Shown here: positions 52,018 to 60,921 of the stretch, one piece after another | Numbering within the stretch: the first letter of the stretch is position 1 | How the letters are laid out: the number at the start of each line of letters is the position of its first letter | Origin: Nocardioides luteus | Lineage (GTDB): Bacteria > Actinomycetota > Actinomycetes > Propionibacteriales > Nocardioidaceae | NCBI RefSeq assembly: GCF_014648595.1 | Contig: NZ_BMRK01000024.1 | Coordinates: 1 to 61,595, forward strand | DNA: 61,595 nt | Direction of reading: 5' to 3' | Notes under the pieces: model-generated | Database searches by the model: none | The model's input: only the letters and a program-made list of their open reading frames with translations | What the model was told of the DNA's origin: nothing | Made by a program: the position numbers and the translations under genes

Positions 52018-52973
52018 CGGGCTGCCTCCTCGTCGGTCAGCAGGGAAGACACCACGCGCAGGGCGAAGGTGGCGACGATCAGCGAGCCGATCACCACGAC
52101 GACGCCGAGTGCGGAGGCGACGCCGTAGTCCTTGGCCGAGTAGAACGTCTCGTAGACGGCGTAGGGGATGTTGGTGGAGTTGAGCCCGCCGGTCATGCCC
52201 AGGACGGTGTCGAAGTTCTGGACGATGAAGATCGTGCCGAGCACGATGGAGAGCTCGAGATAACGGCGTACGTGGGGGAGCGTCATGTGCACGAACGTCT
52301 GCCACGAGTTGCAGCCGTCGATGCTGGCCGCCTCCAGGACCTCGGGGTCCTGCGACTGCAGCCCGGCGAGCAGGATCAGCATCATGAACGGCGTCCACTG
52401 CCAGATCAGCTCGATCTCGATGGCGAGCTTGGGATGGTCGGTGAGGAACGCGATGTCCTGCGCCCCCGGCACCCCGAGCTGACCGAGCACGCCGTCGACG
52501 AGGCCGAAGCCGGTCATCAGGATGCCGTTGCCCCAGAAGACCGCGGCCGCGATCGGCACGATCAGGAACGGCGCGATCATCATGGTGCGCACCACACCAC
52601 GGCCGATGAAGGCGTGGTTGAGCAGCAGCGCGATGCCGAGGGCGAGCAGCGCGCTCACCCCGACGATGACCACGGTCATCTCGATCGTGTTCAGGACCGC
52701 GGAGCGGTAGGCGGGCGTGGTGAAGACCGTCTTGAAGTTGTCGAAGCCCGCGAAGCTGCGGCCCTCGGCGTCAGGCTGGGCGCTCCAGTCCATGAACGAC
52801 ATCACGAGCGTCGCCACGAACGGCAGCTGGGTCACCACGATCAGGAAGACCAGCGCCGGCATCAGCGGAGCGCGCAGCTTCCACGACTCCCGGCCCCACT
52901 TCTTGTACTCCTCCGGCGGCCGGGTCGCCACCGGTTCCACGGTCGTCGGAGCTGGTGCGGTCACGGAGGCCAT
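52014..52973 (-). CDS. ABC sugar/polyol transporter permease (MalF/SmoF type)
   Basis: 319 residues with six membrane segments after a ~35-residue cytosolic start. The EAA loop is EVLEAASIDGCNSWQTFVHMTLPHV. It overlaps the upstream binding-protein gene by 1 bp (TGATG) and the downstream permease by 4 bp, so the genes are translationally coupled. Confidence 0.93.
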   Translation of the reverse strand: MASVTAPAPTTVEPVATRPPEEYKKWGRESWKLRAPLMPALVFLIVVTQLPFVATLVMSFMDWSAQPDAEGRSFAGFDNFKTVFTTPAYRSAVLNTIEMTVVIVGVSALLALGIALLLNHAFIGRGVVRTMMIAPFLIVPIAAAVFWGNGILMTGFGLVDGVLGQLGVPGAQDIAFLTDHPKLAIEIELIWQWTPFMMLILLAGLQSQDPEVLEAASIDGCNSWQTFVHMTLPHVRRYLELSIVLGTIFIVQNFDTVLGMTGGLNSTNIPYAVYETFYSAKDYGVASALGVVVVIGSLIVATFALRVVSSLLTDEEAAR

Positions 52974-54352
52974 CACTGCTTCTCCTTCTGGATGTCGCCG
53001 TACGCCTGGGCGAGAGCCTGGCATCGGTCGAGTGCCGCGTCGGTCGTCTTCGACCCCGAGATCGCGCTGGAGAGCTGCTTGGCGCACTCGGTGCCGAAGT
53101 CGGTGAAGCTGGGGACGCCGACGAACTGGATGCCGTTGTAGGGCCGCTTCTGGACCCCGGGGTCGTCCGCCCTGGCGTTCTTGATCGCGTTCATGGTCGG
53201 GGTCGCGAAGGTACCGGCGACCTCGAGGTACTCGGGGTTCTCGTACGTCGAGGCGCGCTTGCCCGCGGGGACGTTGGCCGGGCCGCCGGTGTCGTGCTCG
53301 GTGTCGGCCATCACCAGCTCCTCGTACTCCTTGCTGGAGGCCCAGGCGACGAACTCCTTGGCGTCCTCCTGGTGGAGCGAGGCCTTCTGGATCGCCCACG
53401 CCCAGGTGTAGAGCCAGCCCGCGTTCTCGGTCTGGTCGTGCGGGGCGGCGACGTAGCCGACCTTGCCCTTGACCGGCGAGTCAGCTGCCTCCATGGGGCC
53501 GGCGCCGGAGGTCGCGTCGTACCACATCGCGACCTTGCCCTGCTGCATGGCGTTGAGACACTGCGGGAAGCTGAAGGTGGCGGCCCCGGCCTCGCCGTGC
53601 TCGCGGACGAGGTCGACGTAGAAGTTGGCGGCCTTCTTGAAGCCGCCCGTGTTGACCTGGGCGTTCCAGTCCTCGTCGAACCAGGTGCCGCCCATCGTGT
53701 TGACCACCGTGGTGATCGAGGCGAGGTTGTCGCCCCAGCCGGCCAGGCCGCGCAGGCAGATGCCGCGCATGTCGGGCTCGGCCTCGTTGATCTTCGCGGC
53801 GTACCCGGCGACCTGCTCCCAGGTCGGGTTGGGCGGCATCTCGAGGCCGTGCTTCTCGAAGAGGTCCTTGCGGTACATCAGGAACGACGACTCGCCGTAG
53901 AACGGCTGGCCGTAGACCTTGCCGTTCGCCGAGAGCGCCTCCGTCATGGGCGGCAGGATGTCGTCCTGGTCGAACTCGGGATCGTTCGCGATGCTCTCCA
54001 TGTCCGAGATCCAGCCGGCTTCGGCGTAGTAGGGGATCTCGAAGTTGGACAGCGTCGCCACGTCGTAGATGCCGGACTGGTTGGCGAACTCGGTGCTCGC
54101 GGTGTCGCGCATGTCCTGCTCCACCTTGACCACGAAGTTCACCTCGATCCCGGTCTTCTCGGTGAAGTGCTCCTTGGTGAGCTCCTGGAGCTCGAGCATC
54201 TGCGGGTTGTTCACCATCAGCACCGTGATGCTGTGCTCGCCCGCGCTCGTCCCGCCGGCCCCGAACCCGCCGGTCGTCCCGCACCCGGTCACCAGGACCG
54301 TGGCCATCGAGAGCGCCGTCAGCGCTGCGGAGGTCCGTCTCCGTACCCGCAT
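52973..54352 (-). CDS. ABC transporter substrate-binding lipoprotein (family 1, polyol/sugar)
   Basis: 459 residues from ATG 54352 (GAGGAGG 8 nt upstream). The signal peptide ends in a lipobox VTGC with Cys24, so the protein is membrane-anchored outside. The body is a family-1 solute-binding fold: SITVLMVNNPQMLELQELTKEHF, GWISDMESIANDPEF, GQPFYGESSFLMYRKDLFEKHG and QCLNAMQQGKVAMWYDATSGAG. It resembles sorbitol/mannitol-binding proteins (SmoE type). First structural gene of the operon. Confidence 0.93.
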   Translation of the reverse strand: MRVRRRTSAALTALSMATVLVTGCGTTGGFGAGGTSAGEHSITVLMVNNPQMLELQELTKEHFTEKTGIEVNFVVKVEQDMRDTASTEFANQSGIYDVATLSNFEIPYYAEAGWISDMESIANDPEFDQDDILPPMTEALSANGKVYGQPFYGESSFLMYRKDLFEKHGLEMPPNPTWEQVAGYAAKINEAEPDMRGICLRGLAGWGDNLASITTVVNTMGGTWFDEDWNAQVNTGGFKKAANFYVDLVREHGEAGAATFSFPQCLNAMQQGKVAMWYDATSGAGPMEAADSPVKGKVGYVAAPHDQTENAGWLYTWAWAIQKASLHQEDAKEFVAWASSKEYEELVMADTEHDTGGPANVPAGKRASTYENPEYLEVAGTFATPTMNAIKNARADDPGVQKRPYNGIQFVGVPSFTDFGTECAKQLSSAISGSKTTDAALDRCQALAQAYGDIQKEKQ

Positions 54353-54419
54353 CGATCTGCCTCCTCGCAGTGTGACTGTGGTCACGAACCACGATGGCGT
54401 AATTTCGGGCTGACCCCCT

Positions 54420-54475
54420 AGCCCGGTCAAGGCCGCGGCACTGCCCGGTTCCTGCCCGGTTCTGCCCGGTCTCGG
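54420..54475. promoter_or_regulatory. repeated TGCCCGGT words: candidate DeoR operator before the transporter operon
   Basis: AGCCCGGTC at 54420-54428, then TGCCCGGT at 54442, 54453 and 54463 (spacing 11 and 10 bp, one helical turn). The same word occurs upstream of the DeoR-type gene (55323). It is placed 70-110 bp before the binding-protein start. Confidence 0.5.
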
Positions 54476-54492
54476 AGCCTTCCGAGAGGCCG

Positions 54493-55311
54493 TCAGGCGC
54501 GGATCACGCGCGGCCCGAGCGCGGCGAACCGGCGGGCCTCGCTCGAGGGCAGCTCGGTGCCGGTGATGAGGGCCTCGAAGTCGCGTACGCCCGCGAAGCG
54601 GCAGAGGCTGGAGGCGCCGAACTTGGTGTGGGCGCCGAAGAAGATCCGCCGTCGGGAGCGCTCGATCGCGGTGCGCTTGACGGCGGCCACCGACGGGTCC
54701 TGGGTGGTCAGGCCCTGCTCGCGGGAGATGCCGTTGGCGCCGATGTAGGCCAGGTCGATCACCAGGTCGCTCAGCATCCGGGTGGCCCACTGGTCGACGA
54801 CACCGCGGGTGATGGTGCGTACGCGGCCGCCGAGGACGATCACGGTGAGGTCGGGGTCGCCGGAGAGGCGGGTGGCCACCGGGAGCGAGGGGGTGATGAT
54901 CGTCGCAGGCCCCTGGCCGAGGAGCTCCTCGGCGAGGAACTGCGGCATGGTGCCCTCGTCGATGTAGATCGTCTCGGCGCCGTGGCGGTGCTGCAGCGCC
55001 GCCCGGGCGATCCGGTGCTTCTCGTCGATGTCGCGCCCGGCCCGGAACTCCAGCGAGGTCTCGAAGCTGCCGCTCTCCAGCGCGACCGCGCCGCCGTAGA
55101 CGCGCTCGACGACGCCGCGGTCGGCGAGCACCTTGAGGTCGCGCCGGACCGTCTCGACGCTCACCCCGAGCTCGGGCGCGAGCTCGGTGACCATGACCCG
55201 GCCCGTCGTGCGGGCGCGCGCGAGGATCTCCTCCTGCCTGGCCTCCGCGCTCCGCTCGGCTGTTCCCGGGCTCGCGGGCGACGGTTCGGTCGTCGTCATG
55301 ACCGCCATCAT
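54493..55311 (-). CDS. DeoR/GlpR-family transcriptional regulator
   Basis: 272 residues. The N-terminal DeoR winged helix is EEILARARTTGRVMVTELA, VSVETVRRDLKVLADRG and VERVYGGAVAL. A sugar-phosphate-sensing ISOCOT-type domain follows (ETIYIDEGTMPQFLAEEL, DLAYIGANGISREQGLTT, FFGAHTKFG). Such proteins repress sugar-use operons until a phosphorylated intermediate binds. It precedes the transporter operon in the same direction and is the likely local repressor. Three close ATGs (55311, 55308, 55299) are possible starts. Confidence 0.9.
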   Translation of the reverse strand: MMAVMTTTEPSPASPGTAERSAEARQEEILARARTTGRVMVTELAPELGVSVETVRRDLKVLADRGVVERVYGGAVALESGSFETSLEFRAGRDIDEKHRIARAALQHRHGAETIYIDEGTMPQFLAEELLGQGPATIITPSLPVATRLSGDPDLTVIVLGGRVRTITRGVVDQWATRMLSDLVIDLAYIGANGISREQGLTTQDPSVAAVKRTAIERSRRRIFFGAHTKFGASSLCRFAGVRDFEALITGTELPSSEARRFAALGPRVIRA

Positions 55312-55312
55312 G

Positions 55313-55357
55313 CCCGGAACCGTGCCCGGTTCGCACCGCCGGTGGCCGAACCGGGCG
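55313..55357. promoter_or_regulatory. inverted TGCCCGGTTCG pair: candidate DeoR autoregulatory operator
   Basis: TGCCCGGTTCG (55323-55333) and its inverse CGAACCGGGCG (55347-55357), 13 bp apart, plus a half-match GCCCGGAACC (55312-55321) at the start codon. The words match those in the transporter promoter. Confidence 0.5.
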
Positions 55358-55452
55358 CCCGATTGTGGTCGGGGGTGGGTTCGGGCATGCTGGCGGGGGT
55401 AAGCGGCATGACGGCGTCCTGACAGCGTCCGGGCGAGTGGTGTCGCGGCGTT

Positions 55453-55481
55453 TTGCGGCTACCTGGCCGCGTACGTACTAT
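55453..55481 (+). promoter_or_regulatory. rplU promoter
   Basis: TTGCGG (55453-55458), 17-bp spacer, TACTAT (55476-55481). The predicted start near 55488 leaves a leader of about 130 nt. Confidence 0.5.
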
Positions 55482-55487
55482 TGACCC

Positions 55488-55618
55488 TCGGCGTGCGCAG
55501 TGCGCCGTTCCTGCAGGCAACCGCTGGCACCTATCGCTTCGGGGTCCAGTGATCACTTATGTGCGAGCTGCCGCGGGTAGACACAAGACTTTGAGTTCGG
55601 AGCATGAAGGAGACCGCG
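55488..55618 (+). promoter_or_regulatory. rplU-rpmA 5' leader with a short ORF
   Basis: The leader contains ATG 55559 opening an 11-codon ORF (MCELPRVDTRL, stop 55592-55594) that ends 10 nt before GAAGGAGA. Ribosomal-protein leaders often carry autoregulatory structures; no known actinobacterial L21 leader motif could be confirmed by eye. Confidence 0.3.
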
Positions 55619-55921
55619 GTGTACGCGATCGTGAAGGCTGGCAGCAAGCAGCAGAAGGTCGTTGTCGGCGACGTCATCGAGATCGACCGACTCGACGGCG
55701 AGGCCGGTGCTGCGGTCACGCTGCCCGTCGTCATGCTCGTCGACGGTGAGAACGTCACCACGACCGGCCTCGACAAGGCTTCGGTCGCTGGCGAGATCGT
55801 CGGTGCCTCCAAGGGCCCGAAGATCATCATCCAGAAGTACAAGAACAAGACCGGCTACAAGAAGCGCCAGGGTCACCGTCAGAAGTACACCCAGGTCAAG
55901 GTCACCGCGATCAACGCCTGA
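55619..55921 (+). CDS. rplU: 50S ribosomal protein L21
   Basis: 100 residues from GTG 55619, which gives the usual L21 start [22 protein letters not shown] lies 5-6 nt before it. The upstream ATG 55604 overlaps that site and is rejected. The family end is [18 protein letters not shown]. It is cotranscribed with rpmA, 31 bp downstream. Confidence 0.96.
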   Translation: MYAIVKAGSKQQKVVVGDVIEIDRLDGEAGAAVTLPVVMLVDGENVTTTGLDKASVAGEIVGASKGPKIIIQKYKNKTGYKKRQGHRQKYTQVKVTAINA

Positions 55922-55952
55922 TCGGCGTCGAGACTCCTAAAGGACTGAAGAG

Positions 55953-56210
55953 ATGGCACACAAGAAGGGTGCGGCAAGCACCAAGAACGGTCGCGACTCC
56001 AACGCCCAGCGCCTCGGAGTGAAGCGCTTCGGCGGCCAGGTCGTCGGCGCCGGCGAGATCATCGTCCGCCAGCGTGGCACCCACTTCCACCCCGGCACCA
56101 ACGTCGGCCGTGGTGGCGACGACACCCTGTTCGCCCTGCAGCCGGGCGCGGTCGAGTTCGCCAAGCGCCGCGGCCGCCGGGTGATCAACATTGTTCCGGG
56201 CGACGCCTGA
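55953..56210 (+). CDS. rpmA: 50S ribosomal protein L27
   Basis: 85 residues starting [20 protein letters not shown], with no N-terminal cleavable extension of the Firmicutes type. The conserved core is [22 protein letters not shown]. An AAAGGACTGAAG site precedes it. It is followed by a very strong terminator, so obg is transcribed separately here although the order rplU-rpmA-obg is conserved; an LLM gene intervenes. Confidence 0.97.
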   Translation: MAHKKGAASTKNGRDSNAQRLGVKRFGGQVVGAGEIIVRQRGTHFHPGTNVGRGGDDTLFALQPGAVEFAKRRGRRVINIVPGDA

Positions 56211-56226
56211 TTCGATAGCTCTTGCT

Positions 56227-56262
56227 CGAAAGGGCGCTCCCCCGAGGGGGAGCGCCCTTTCG
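56227..56262. terminator. terminator behind rpmA
   Basis: A perfect 17-bp stem (56227-56243 with 56246-56262), then CTATTTC. It also faces the convergent LLM gene. Confidence 0.88.
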
Positions 56263-56288
56263 GCTATTTCGGCCTGTGTCCGAGCCGG

Positions 56289-57143
56289 TCAGAGCTGGGC
56301 GGCGCGCTCGGCGATCGCCTCGAAGACCTCCTGCGAGAGCTCCCAGCGACTGCCCTCTCGCGGCCAGTGGAGCGCGACGTCGGTGATGCCGATCTCGGCA
56401 TAGGAGCCGGCCATGTCCTCGAATGCGTCGGGCGACTCGGTCCACGGCTCGTCGGTGAACCCGGACATGAACAGCTTCGGCAGCGTCTCGTAGTCACGCC
56501 CGGTCTTCTCGCAGGCCTCCCGGAGCATCTCGACCCGCTGGGCGACGTACGCCTTCGGGTCCTCGCCGTGCGGGTTGGCGATCCAGCCGTCACCGACCTC
56601 GGCGGTGAGCCTGATCCCGCGCGGTCCGTTGGCGGCCAGCCACAGCGGCGTTCGCGGCTGCTGCACCTGGCCGGGGGAGACGCTCACCTCGCGGGTCTGC
56701 CAGTGCTCGCCGTCGATGGTGACCGGAGACTCGCGCAGCAGCCGGTCGACGGTGCGGGTCCACTCCGCGAACCGGTCGGCGCGCTCGCGCGGGGTGAACT
56801 CGCGGCCGAGCACGTCGCCGTCGGAGGTGTGGTCGTCGCCGCCGGCGCCGACGCCGATGGTGATGCGTCCGCCGGAGATGCGGTCGAGGCTGCGGATCGC
56901 CGCGGCGGTCGGGATCGGCGTACGGAAGTTGGGGGTGGTGACCAGGGTGCCGAGGCGGATCTTCGAGGTGAGCGCCGCAGCGGCGGCCATCGACGTGAAC
57001 GCCTCGTCCCAGGGACTGTGCCCGCGCCAGGCCAGGTGGTCGTAGACCCACGCCGTCTCGAAGCCGAGCTGCTCGGCCTGGACCCAGCGTTCGCCCATCG
57101 CCGGCCAGTCCTCGATCGGCCACATCACTGTTCCTACTCGCAT
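56289..57143 (-). CDS. LLM-class (luciferase-like, probably F420-dependent) oxidoreductase
   Basis: A 284-residue TIM-barrel protein of the bacterial-luciferase-like superfamily: MRVGTVMWPIEDWPAMGERWVQ.. at the start, IRLGTLVTTPNFRTPIPTAA, GGRITIGVGAGGDDHTSDG and PLWLAANGPRGIRLTAEVGDGWI (substrate/cofactor-binding C-terminal loop). Actinobacterial relatives often use F420H2 or FMN; neither is provable here. The ATG lies 6 nt behind a TAGGTT -10 box. It is inserted between rpmA and obg and divergent from obg. Confidence 0.88.
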   Translation of the reverse strand: MRVGTVMWPIEDWPAMGERWVQAEQLGFETAWVYDHLAWRGHSPWDEAFTSMAAAAALTSKIRLGTLVTTPNFRTPIPTAAAIRSLDRISGGRITIGVGAGGDDHTSDGDVLGREFTPRERADRFAEWTRTVDRLLRESPVTIDGEHWQTREVSVSPGQVQQPRTPLWLAANGPRGIRLTAEVGDGWIANPHGEDPKAYVAQRVEMLREACEKTGRDYETLPKLFMSGFTDEPWTESPDAFEDMAGSYAEIGITDVALHWPREGSRWELSQEVFEAIAERAAQL

Positions 57144-57149
57144 GGACTC

Positions 57150-57155
57150 AACCTA
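57150..57155 (-). promoter_or_regulatory. -10 box TAGGTT, leaderless start of the LLM gene
   Basis: On the reverse strand TAGGTT is followed by 6 nt and ATG 57143. Confidence 0.5.
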
Positions 57156-57187
57156 GTGCCGAGTCGGCAGACCCGCGGGGTCGGCCT

Positions 57188-57193
57188 TAAGGT
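57188..57193 (+). promoter_or_regulatory. -10 box TAAGGT, leaderless start of obg
   Basis: TAAGGT is followed by 6 nt and ATG 57200. The divergent LLM promoter is only ~35 bp away. Confidence 0.5.
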
Positions 57194-57199
57194 GAGCGC

Positions 57200-58738
57200 A
57201 TGGCTGTACCCACCTTCGTCGACCGCGTCACCCTCCACGTCGAGGCCGGCCGCGGCGGACACGGGGTGGCGTCCGTCCACCGCGAGAAGTTCAAGCCGCT
57301 CGGCGGTCCCGACGGCGGCAACGGCGGCCCCGGCGGGTCGATCATCCTGCGCGTCGACCCCGACGTGACCACGCTGATCGACTACCACCACAGTCCCAAG
57401 CGCAAGGCGGAGAATGGCGGCCAGGGCGCTGGCGGTCACCGCAACGGCGCTCACGGCGAGGACCTGATCCTCGCGGTGCCGGACGGGACCGTGGTGACCG
57501 ACATGCAGGGCCGCGTGCTCGCCGACCTGGTCGGCCCCGGCTCCGAGCTGGTCGTCGCCGAAGGCGGCCGCGGTGGTCTCGGCAACGCGGCGCTGGCCTC
57601 CTCCAAGCGCAAGGCGCCCGGGTTCGCGCTGCTCGGCGAGCCCGGCGAGGCGCGCGAGATCGGCCTGGAGCTCAAGGTCGTCGCCGACATCGGTCTGGTC
57701 GGCTTCCCGAGCGCCGGCAAGTCGTCGCTGATCGCGGCGATCTCGCGGGCGCGGCCGAAGATCGCCGACTACCCGTTCACAACGCTGGTGCCCAACCTCG
57801 GGGTCGTGAAGGGCGGCGAGATCACCTTCACCGTCGCCGACGTGCCGGGCCTGATCGAGGGCGCCGCCGAGGGGCGCGGCCTCGGCCACGAGTTCCTGCG
57901 TCACATCGAGCGCTGCGCTGCGCTCGTCCATGTCATCGACACCGCGAGCATCGAGCCGGGCCGCAACCCGATCGACGACCTTGACGTCATCGAGAACGAG
58001 CTCTCCCGCCACGGCGGCCTCGAGGACCGGCCGCGGCTGGTCGCGCTCAACAAGGTCGACGTCCCCGACGGCCGCGACATCGCCGAGATGACGATCGGCG
58101 AGTTCGAGAAGCGCGGGCTGCGGGTCTTCGAGATCTCGGCCGCCTCCGGTGAGGGCACCCAGCAGCTAATCTACGCGATGGCCGAGCTGGTGGCCGCCTC
58201 GCGCAAGGACGTACCCGTGGTCGCGCCGACCCGGATCGTGCTGCGCCCCGAGGGCGCCGAGGGCAAGAACGGCTTCACCGTCAAGGTGTCCAAGAACGGC
58301 GAATACCTCGTCCGTGGCCCGCAGCCCGAGCGCTGGGTGCGGCAGACCGACTTCGAGAACGAGGAGGCCGTCGGCTACCTCGCCGACCGGCTCAACCGGC
58401 TCGGGGTCGAGGAGCGCCTGGTCGAGCTGGGTGCGCAGGAGGGCGACACCGTCATCATCGGCGACCCGGCCAACGCGGTCGTCTTCGACTTCCGCCCCTC
58501 GATCGAGACCGGAGCCGAGATGCTCGGCCGCCGCGGCGAGGACCAGCGCTTCTACGAGGAGCGCCCGTCCGCCTCGCGGCGACGTGAGATCGACGCCGGG
58601 ATGGAGACCAAGGAAGAGTACGAGGCCCGGGCCGATGTCGCCCGACGGCTGCGCGACGGGGCCGGCCCCGTGGCCTATGAGATCGGCGGGGACGACGACC
58701 CGGACAGCGACTGGGCCGAGAACGATCCCGGCGAGTAG
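57200..58738 (+). CDS. obg: GTPase Obg (CgtA)
   Basis: 512 residues. The glycine-rich Obg fold is at the N-terminus ([29 protein letters not shown]). The G domain has G1 [10 protein letters not shown]3 in [11 protein letters not shown] and G4 LNKVD. The C-terminal OCT domain is around [24 protein letters not shown]. The end is an acidic extension. It acts in 50S assembly and the stringent/stress response. proB follows 102 bp later, the usual order. Confidence 0.96.
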   Translation: MAVPTFVDRVTLHVEAGRGGHGVASVHREKFKPLGGPDGGNGGPGGSIILRVDPDVTTLIDYHHSPKRKAENGGQGAGGHRNGAHGEDLILAVPDGTVVTDMQGRVLADLVGPGSELVVAEGGRGGLGNAALASSKRKAPGFALLGEPGEAREIGLELKVVADIGLVGFPSAGKSSLIAAISRARPKIADYPFTTLVPNLGVVKGGEITFTVADVPGLIEGAAEGRGLGHEFLRHIERCAALVHVIDTASIEPGRNPIDDLDVIENELSRHGGLEDRPRLVALNKVDVPDGRDIAEMTIGEFEKRGLRVFEISAASGEGTQQLIYAMAELVAASRKDVPVVAPTRIVLRPEGAEGKNGFTVKVSKNGEYLVRGPQPERWVRQTDFENEEAVGYLADRLNRLGVEERLVELGAQEGDTVIIGDPANAVVFDFRPSIETGAEMLGRRGEDQRFYEERPSASRRREIDAGMETKEEYEARADVARRLRDGAGPVAYEIGGDDDPDSDWAENDPGE

Positions 58739-58840
58739 TCGCCGGCAGGACACGCCTCCGCCTGGTGGCCACGGCCACTCGGTCGGCGGCCGCGCCGGTA
58801 GCATCTGGCGACGGAGGACCAGGACGTACGAGGGGGATCG

Positions 58841-59953
58841 GTGCAGCGCGAGGTCGTGACCGGGGCACGCCGGGTGGTGGTCAAGGTCGGGTCGTCGTCG
58901 CTGACGACGGCCGCCGGAGGCATCGATCCCGACCGGGTCAGTGCGCTGGTCGACGTGCTCGCCAAGTCGCGCGCCGCGGGGCAGGAGGTCGTGCTGGTCT
59001 CCTCCGGGGCGATCGCGGCCGGGCTGTCGCCGTTGGGTCTGGCGAAGCGTCCGCGGGCGCTGGCCAAGCAGCAGGCGGCGGCGAGCGTTGGGCAGGGTCT
59101 GCTGGTCCACCGCTACACCGACGAGCTCGCCCGTCACGGCATCATCGCAGGTCAGGTGCTGCTCACGGTCGATGACGTGAACCGGCGCGCCCACTACCGC
59201 AACGCCGACGCGACGCTCTCGAAGCTGCTCGATCTGGGGGTGCTGCCGATCGTCAACGAGAACGACACCGTGGCCACCTCCGAGATCCGGTTCGGTGACA
59301 ACGACCGGCTTGCCGCGCTGGTGGCCCACCTGGTCAAGGCCGACCTGCTGGTGCTGCTCAGCGACGTCGACGCGCTCTACGACGCGCCGCCGAGCCAGCC
59401 GGGCGCGCAGCGGATCGACGAGGTCGCCTCGCTCGACGACCTCTCCGGGGTGACCATCGGCAAGGCCGGCGCGGCCGGGGTCGGCACCGGTGGGATGGAG
59501 ACCAAGCTCGAGGCGGCGCGGATCGCGGTGGCGGACGGCGTCCCGGTCGTGCTGACCGCTGCCGAGCAGGCCGGTGCCGCGCTGGCGGGCGACCCGGTCG
59601 GCACCCTCTTCCACGCCGTCGGCAAGCGCCGCCCGGCGCGGCTGCTGTGGCTCCAGCACGCGACCGAGCCGGTCGGCTCGATCACCGTCGACGCCGGCGC
59701 GGTCACCGCGATCAGCCGCCGGGGTGCCTCGCTGCTCGCGGCCGGCATCACCGGGTCCTCCGGCACGTTCCACGCCGGTGACCCGGTCGACGTCGTCGAC
59801 CCGTCGGGCGTGGCCGTCGCGCGCGGCCTGGTGAACTACGACGCCGACGAGATCCCGCGGCTGGCCGGGAGGTCCTCCGGCTATCTCGAGGCCAACCTCG
59901 GGGCTGCGTACGCTCGGGAGGTCATCCACCGCGACGATCTGGTCGTGCTGTGA
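58841..59953 (+). CDS. proB: glutamate 5-kinase
   Basis: 370 residues from GTG 58841 (GAGGGGGATC just upstream). The amino-acid-kinase fold includes RRVVVKVGSSSLTTAAGG, VLVSSGAIAAGL, PIVNENDTVAT..RFGDNDRLAALVA and GTGGMETKLEAARIA. The C-terminal PUA domain runs from about residue 280. First step of proline synthesis (ATP-dependent phosphorylation of glutamate). proA is not seen downstream within the window; the next gene overlaps by 4 bp and is an EEP-family protein. Confidence 0.96.
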   Translation: MQREVVTGARRVVVKVGSSSLTTAAGGIDPDRVSALVDVLAKSRAAGQEVVLVSSGAIAAGLSPLGLAKRPRALAKQQAAASVGQGLLVHRYTDELARHGIIAGQVLLTVDDVNRRAHYRNADATLSKLLDLGVLPIVNENDTVATSEIRFGDNDRLAALVAHLVKADLLVLLSDVDALYDAPPSQPGAQRIDEVASLDDLSGVTIGKAGAAGVGTGGMETKLEAARIAVADGVPVVLTAAEQAGAALAGDPVGTLFHAVGKRRPARLLWLQHATEPVGSITVDAGAVTAISRRGASLLAAGITGSSGTFHAGDPVDVVDPSGVAVARGLVNYDADEIPRLAGRSSGYLEANLGAAYAREVIHRDDLVVL

Positions 59954-60921
59954 GTCGAGCTCGGTGGGTGCCGCTGGCGCTGGCCTGGGGCGTGCTCGTG
60001 CTCTGCGGTCTGCCGGCGCTTGCCATCACGATCTCGCGGGCGCTGGCGAGCACGGACCTGCGGGCGGTGCGGCTGGCGGCGTTCGCGCCGTTCGGCGTCG
60101 TGCTGTACGCGCTGTGCCTGATCGCGCTGCTGGTGCTGGCGTGGCTGGCGGTCGACCGTGGGCGGGTGCGGTTCCTCGTCGTCGCCGGGGTCGCGGCGTT
60201 GCTGCTCGCTGTGCATGTGGCCTGGCAGGCGCCGATGCACGCAGGTGCCCGTTCCACGAGCGCCGGGGAGCCGCTGACCGTGATGACGGTCAACCTCTAT
60301 GAGGGCAAAGGTGACACCGATGCGGTGGTCGATGCGGTGCGTCGTCACAAGGTCGACGTGCTGGCTGTCGAGGAGATCACTCCGGCGGCCTTCGCGAAGC
60401 TCTCGACCTCGCTCCACCGGCTGCTGCCCTACCGGATCGGTGAGGCCGCGCCGGGCACGACCGGCACGATGCTCTTCGCCGACCGGTTGATCACCAAGCC
60501 GCGCCGGATCGAGACGAAGACCGGCTCGTGGGCCGCCGACGTGGGGGAGCGGCGGGTCATCGTCGCCCACCCCGCGGCTCCGACGTTCGCCTCCTGGCCC
60601 GCCGAGCAGGAGCTGCTCATCGAGGCGGCAGTGGCGGAGAAGCCGGACCTGCTCCTCGGCGACCTCAACGCCTCCCTCGACCACCACACCCTCCGGCACC
60701 TGCTCGACGAGGCCGACCTCCAAGACGCCGCCCGCGCCAGCAACGCCGGATGGCAGCCCACCTGGCCGACCGAGGGGTTCGCCGGCGTACCTCTCCCGCC
60801 GTCGATCGCCATCGACCACGTGCTCATCAGCGACGCCCTGGTCGCGCTGGCGACCGAGACGGTCGAGGTCCCCGGCTCCGACCACCTCGGCCTGGTCGCC
60901 TACCTCGGCACGCCTGAATAG
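59950..60921 (+). CDS. membrane-bound endonuclease/exonuclease/phosphatase (EEP)-family protein
   Basis: 323 residues from GTG 59950 (overlap GTGCTGTGA with proB). Three membrane segments (residues ~6-28, 45-70, 76-95) are followed by an EEP domain. Its motifs are LTVMTVNLYEGKGD, VDVLAVEEIT (the Glu of the family), LLLGDLNASLDHH, SIAIDHVLIS and the terminal GSDHLGLVAYL. It resembles the YafD/VanX-associated type of membrane EEP proteins in actinobacteria. Substrate unknown. The 3' end overlaps the convergent GNAT gene by 22 bp. Confidence 0.87.
   Translation: MSRARWVPLALAWGVLVLCGLPALAITISRALASTDLRAVRLAAFAPFGVVLYALCLIALLVLAWLAVDRGRVRFLVVAGVAALLLAVHVAWQAPMHAGARSTSAGEPLTVMTVNLYEGKGDTDAVVDAVRRHKVDVLAVEEITPAAFAKLSTSLHRLLPYRIGEAAPGTTGTMLFADRLITKPRRIETKTGSWAADVGERRVIVAHPAAPTFASWPAEQELLIEAAVAEKPDLLLGDLNASLDHHTLRHLLDEADLQDAARASNAGWQPTWPTEGFAGVPLPPSIAIDHVLISDALVALATETVEVPGSDHLGLVAYLGTPE

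Noticed and set aside
55559-55594. MCELPRVDTRL ORF in the rplU leader as a real gene
   Set aside because: No ribosome-binding site and no -10 box at leaderless distance. It is mentioned only as part of the leader.
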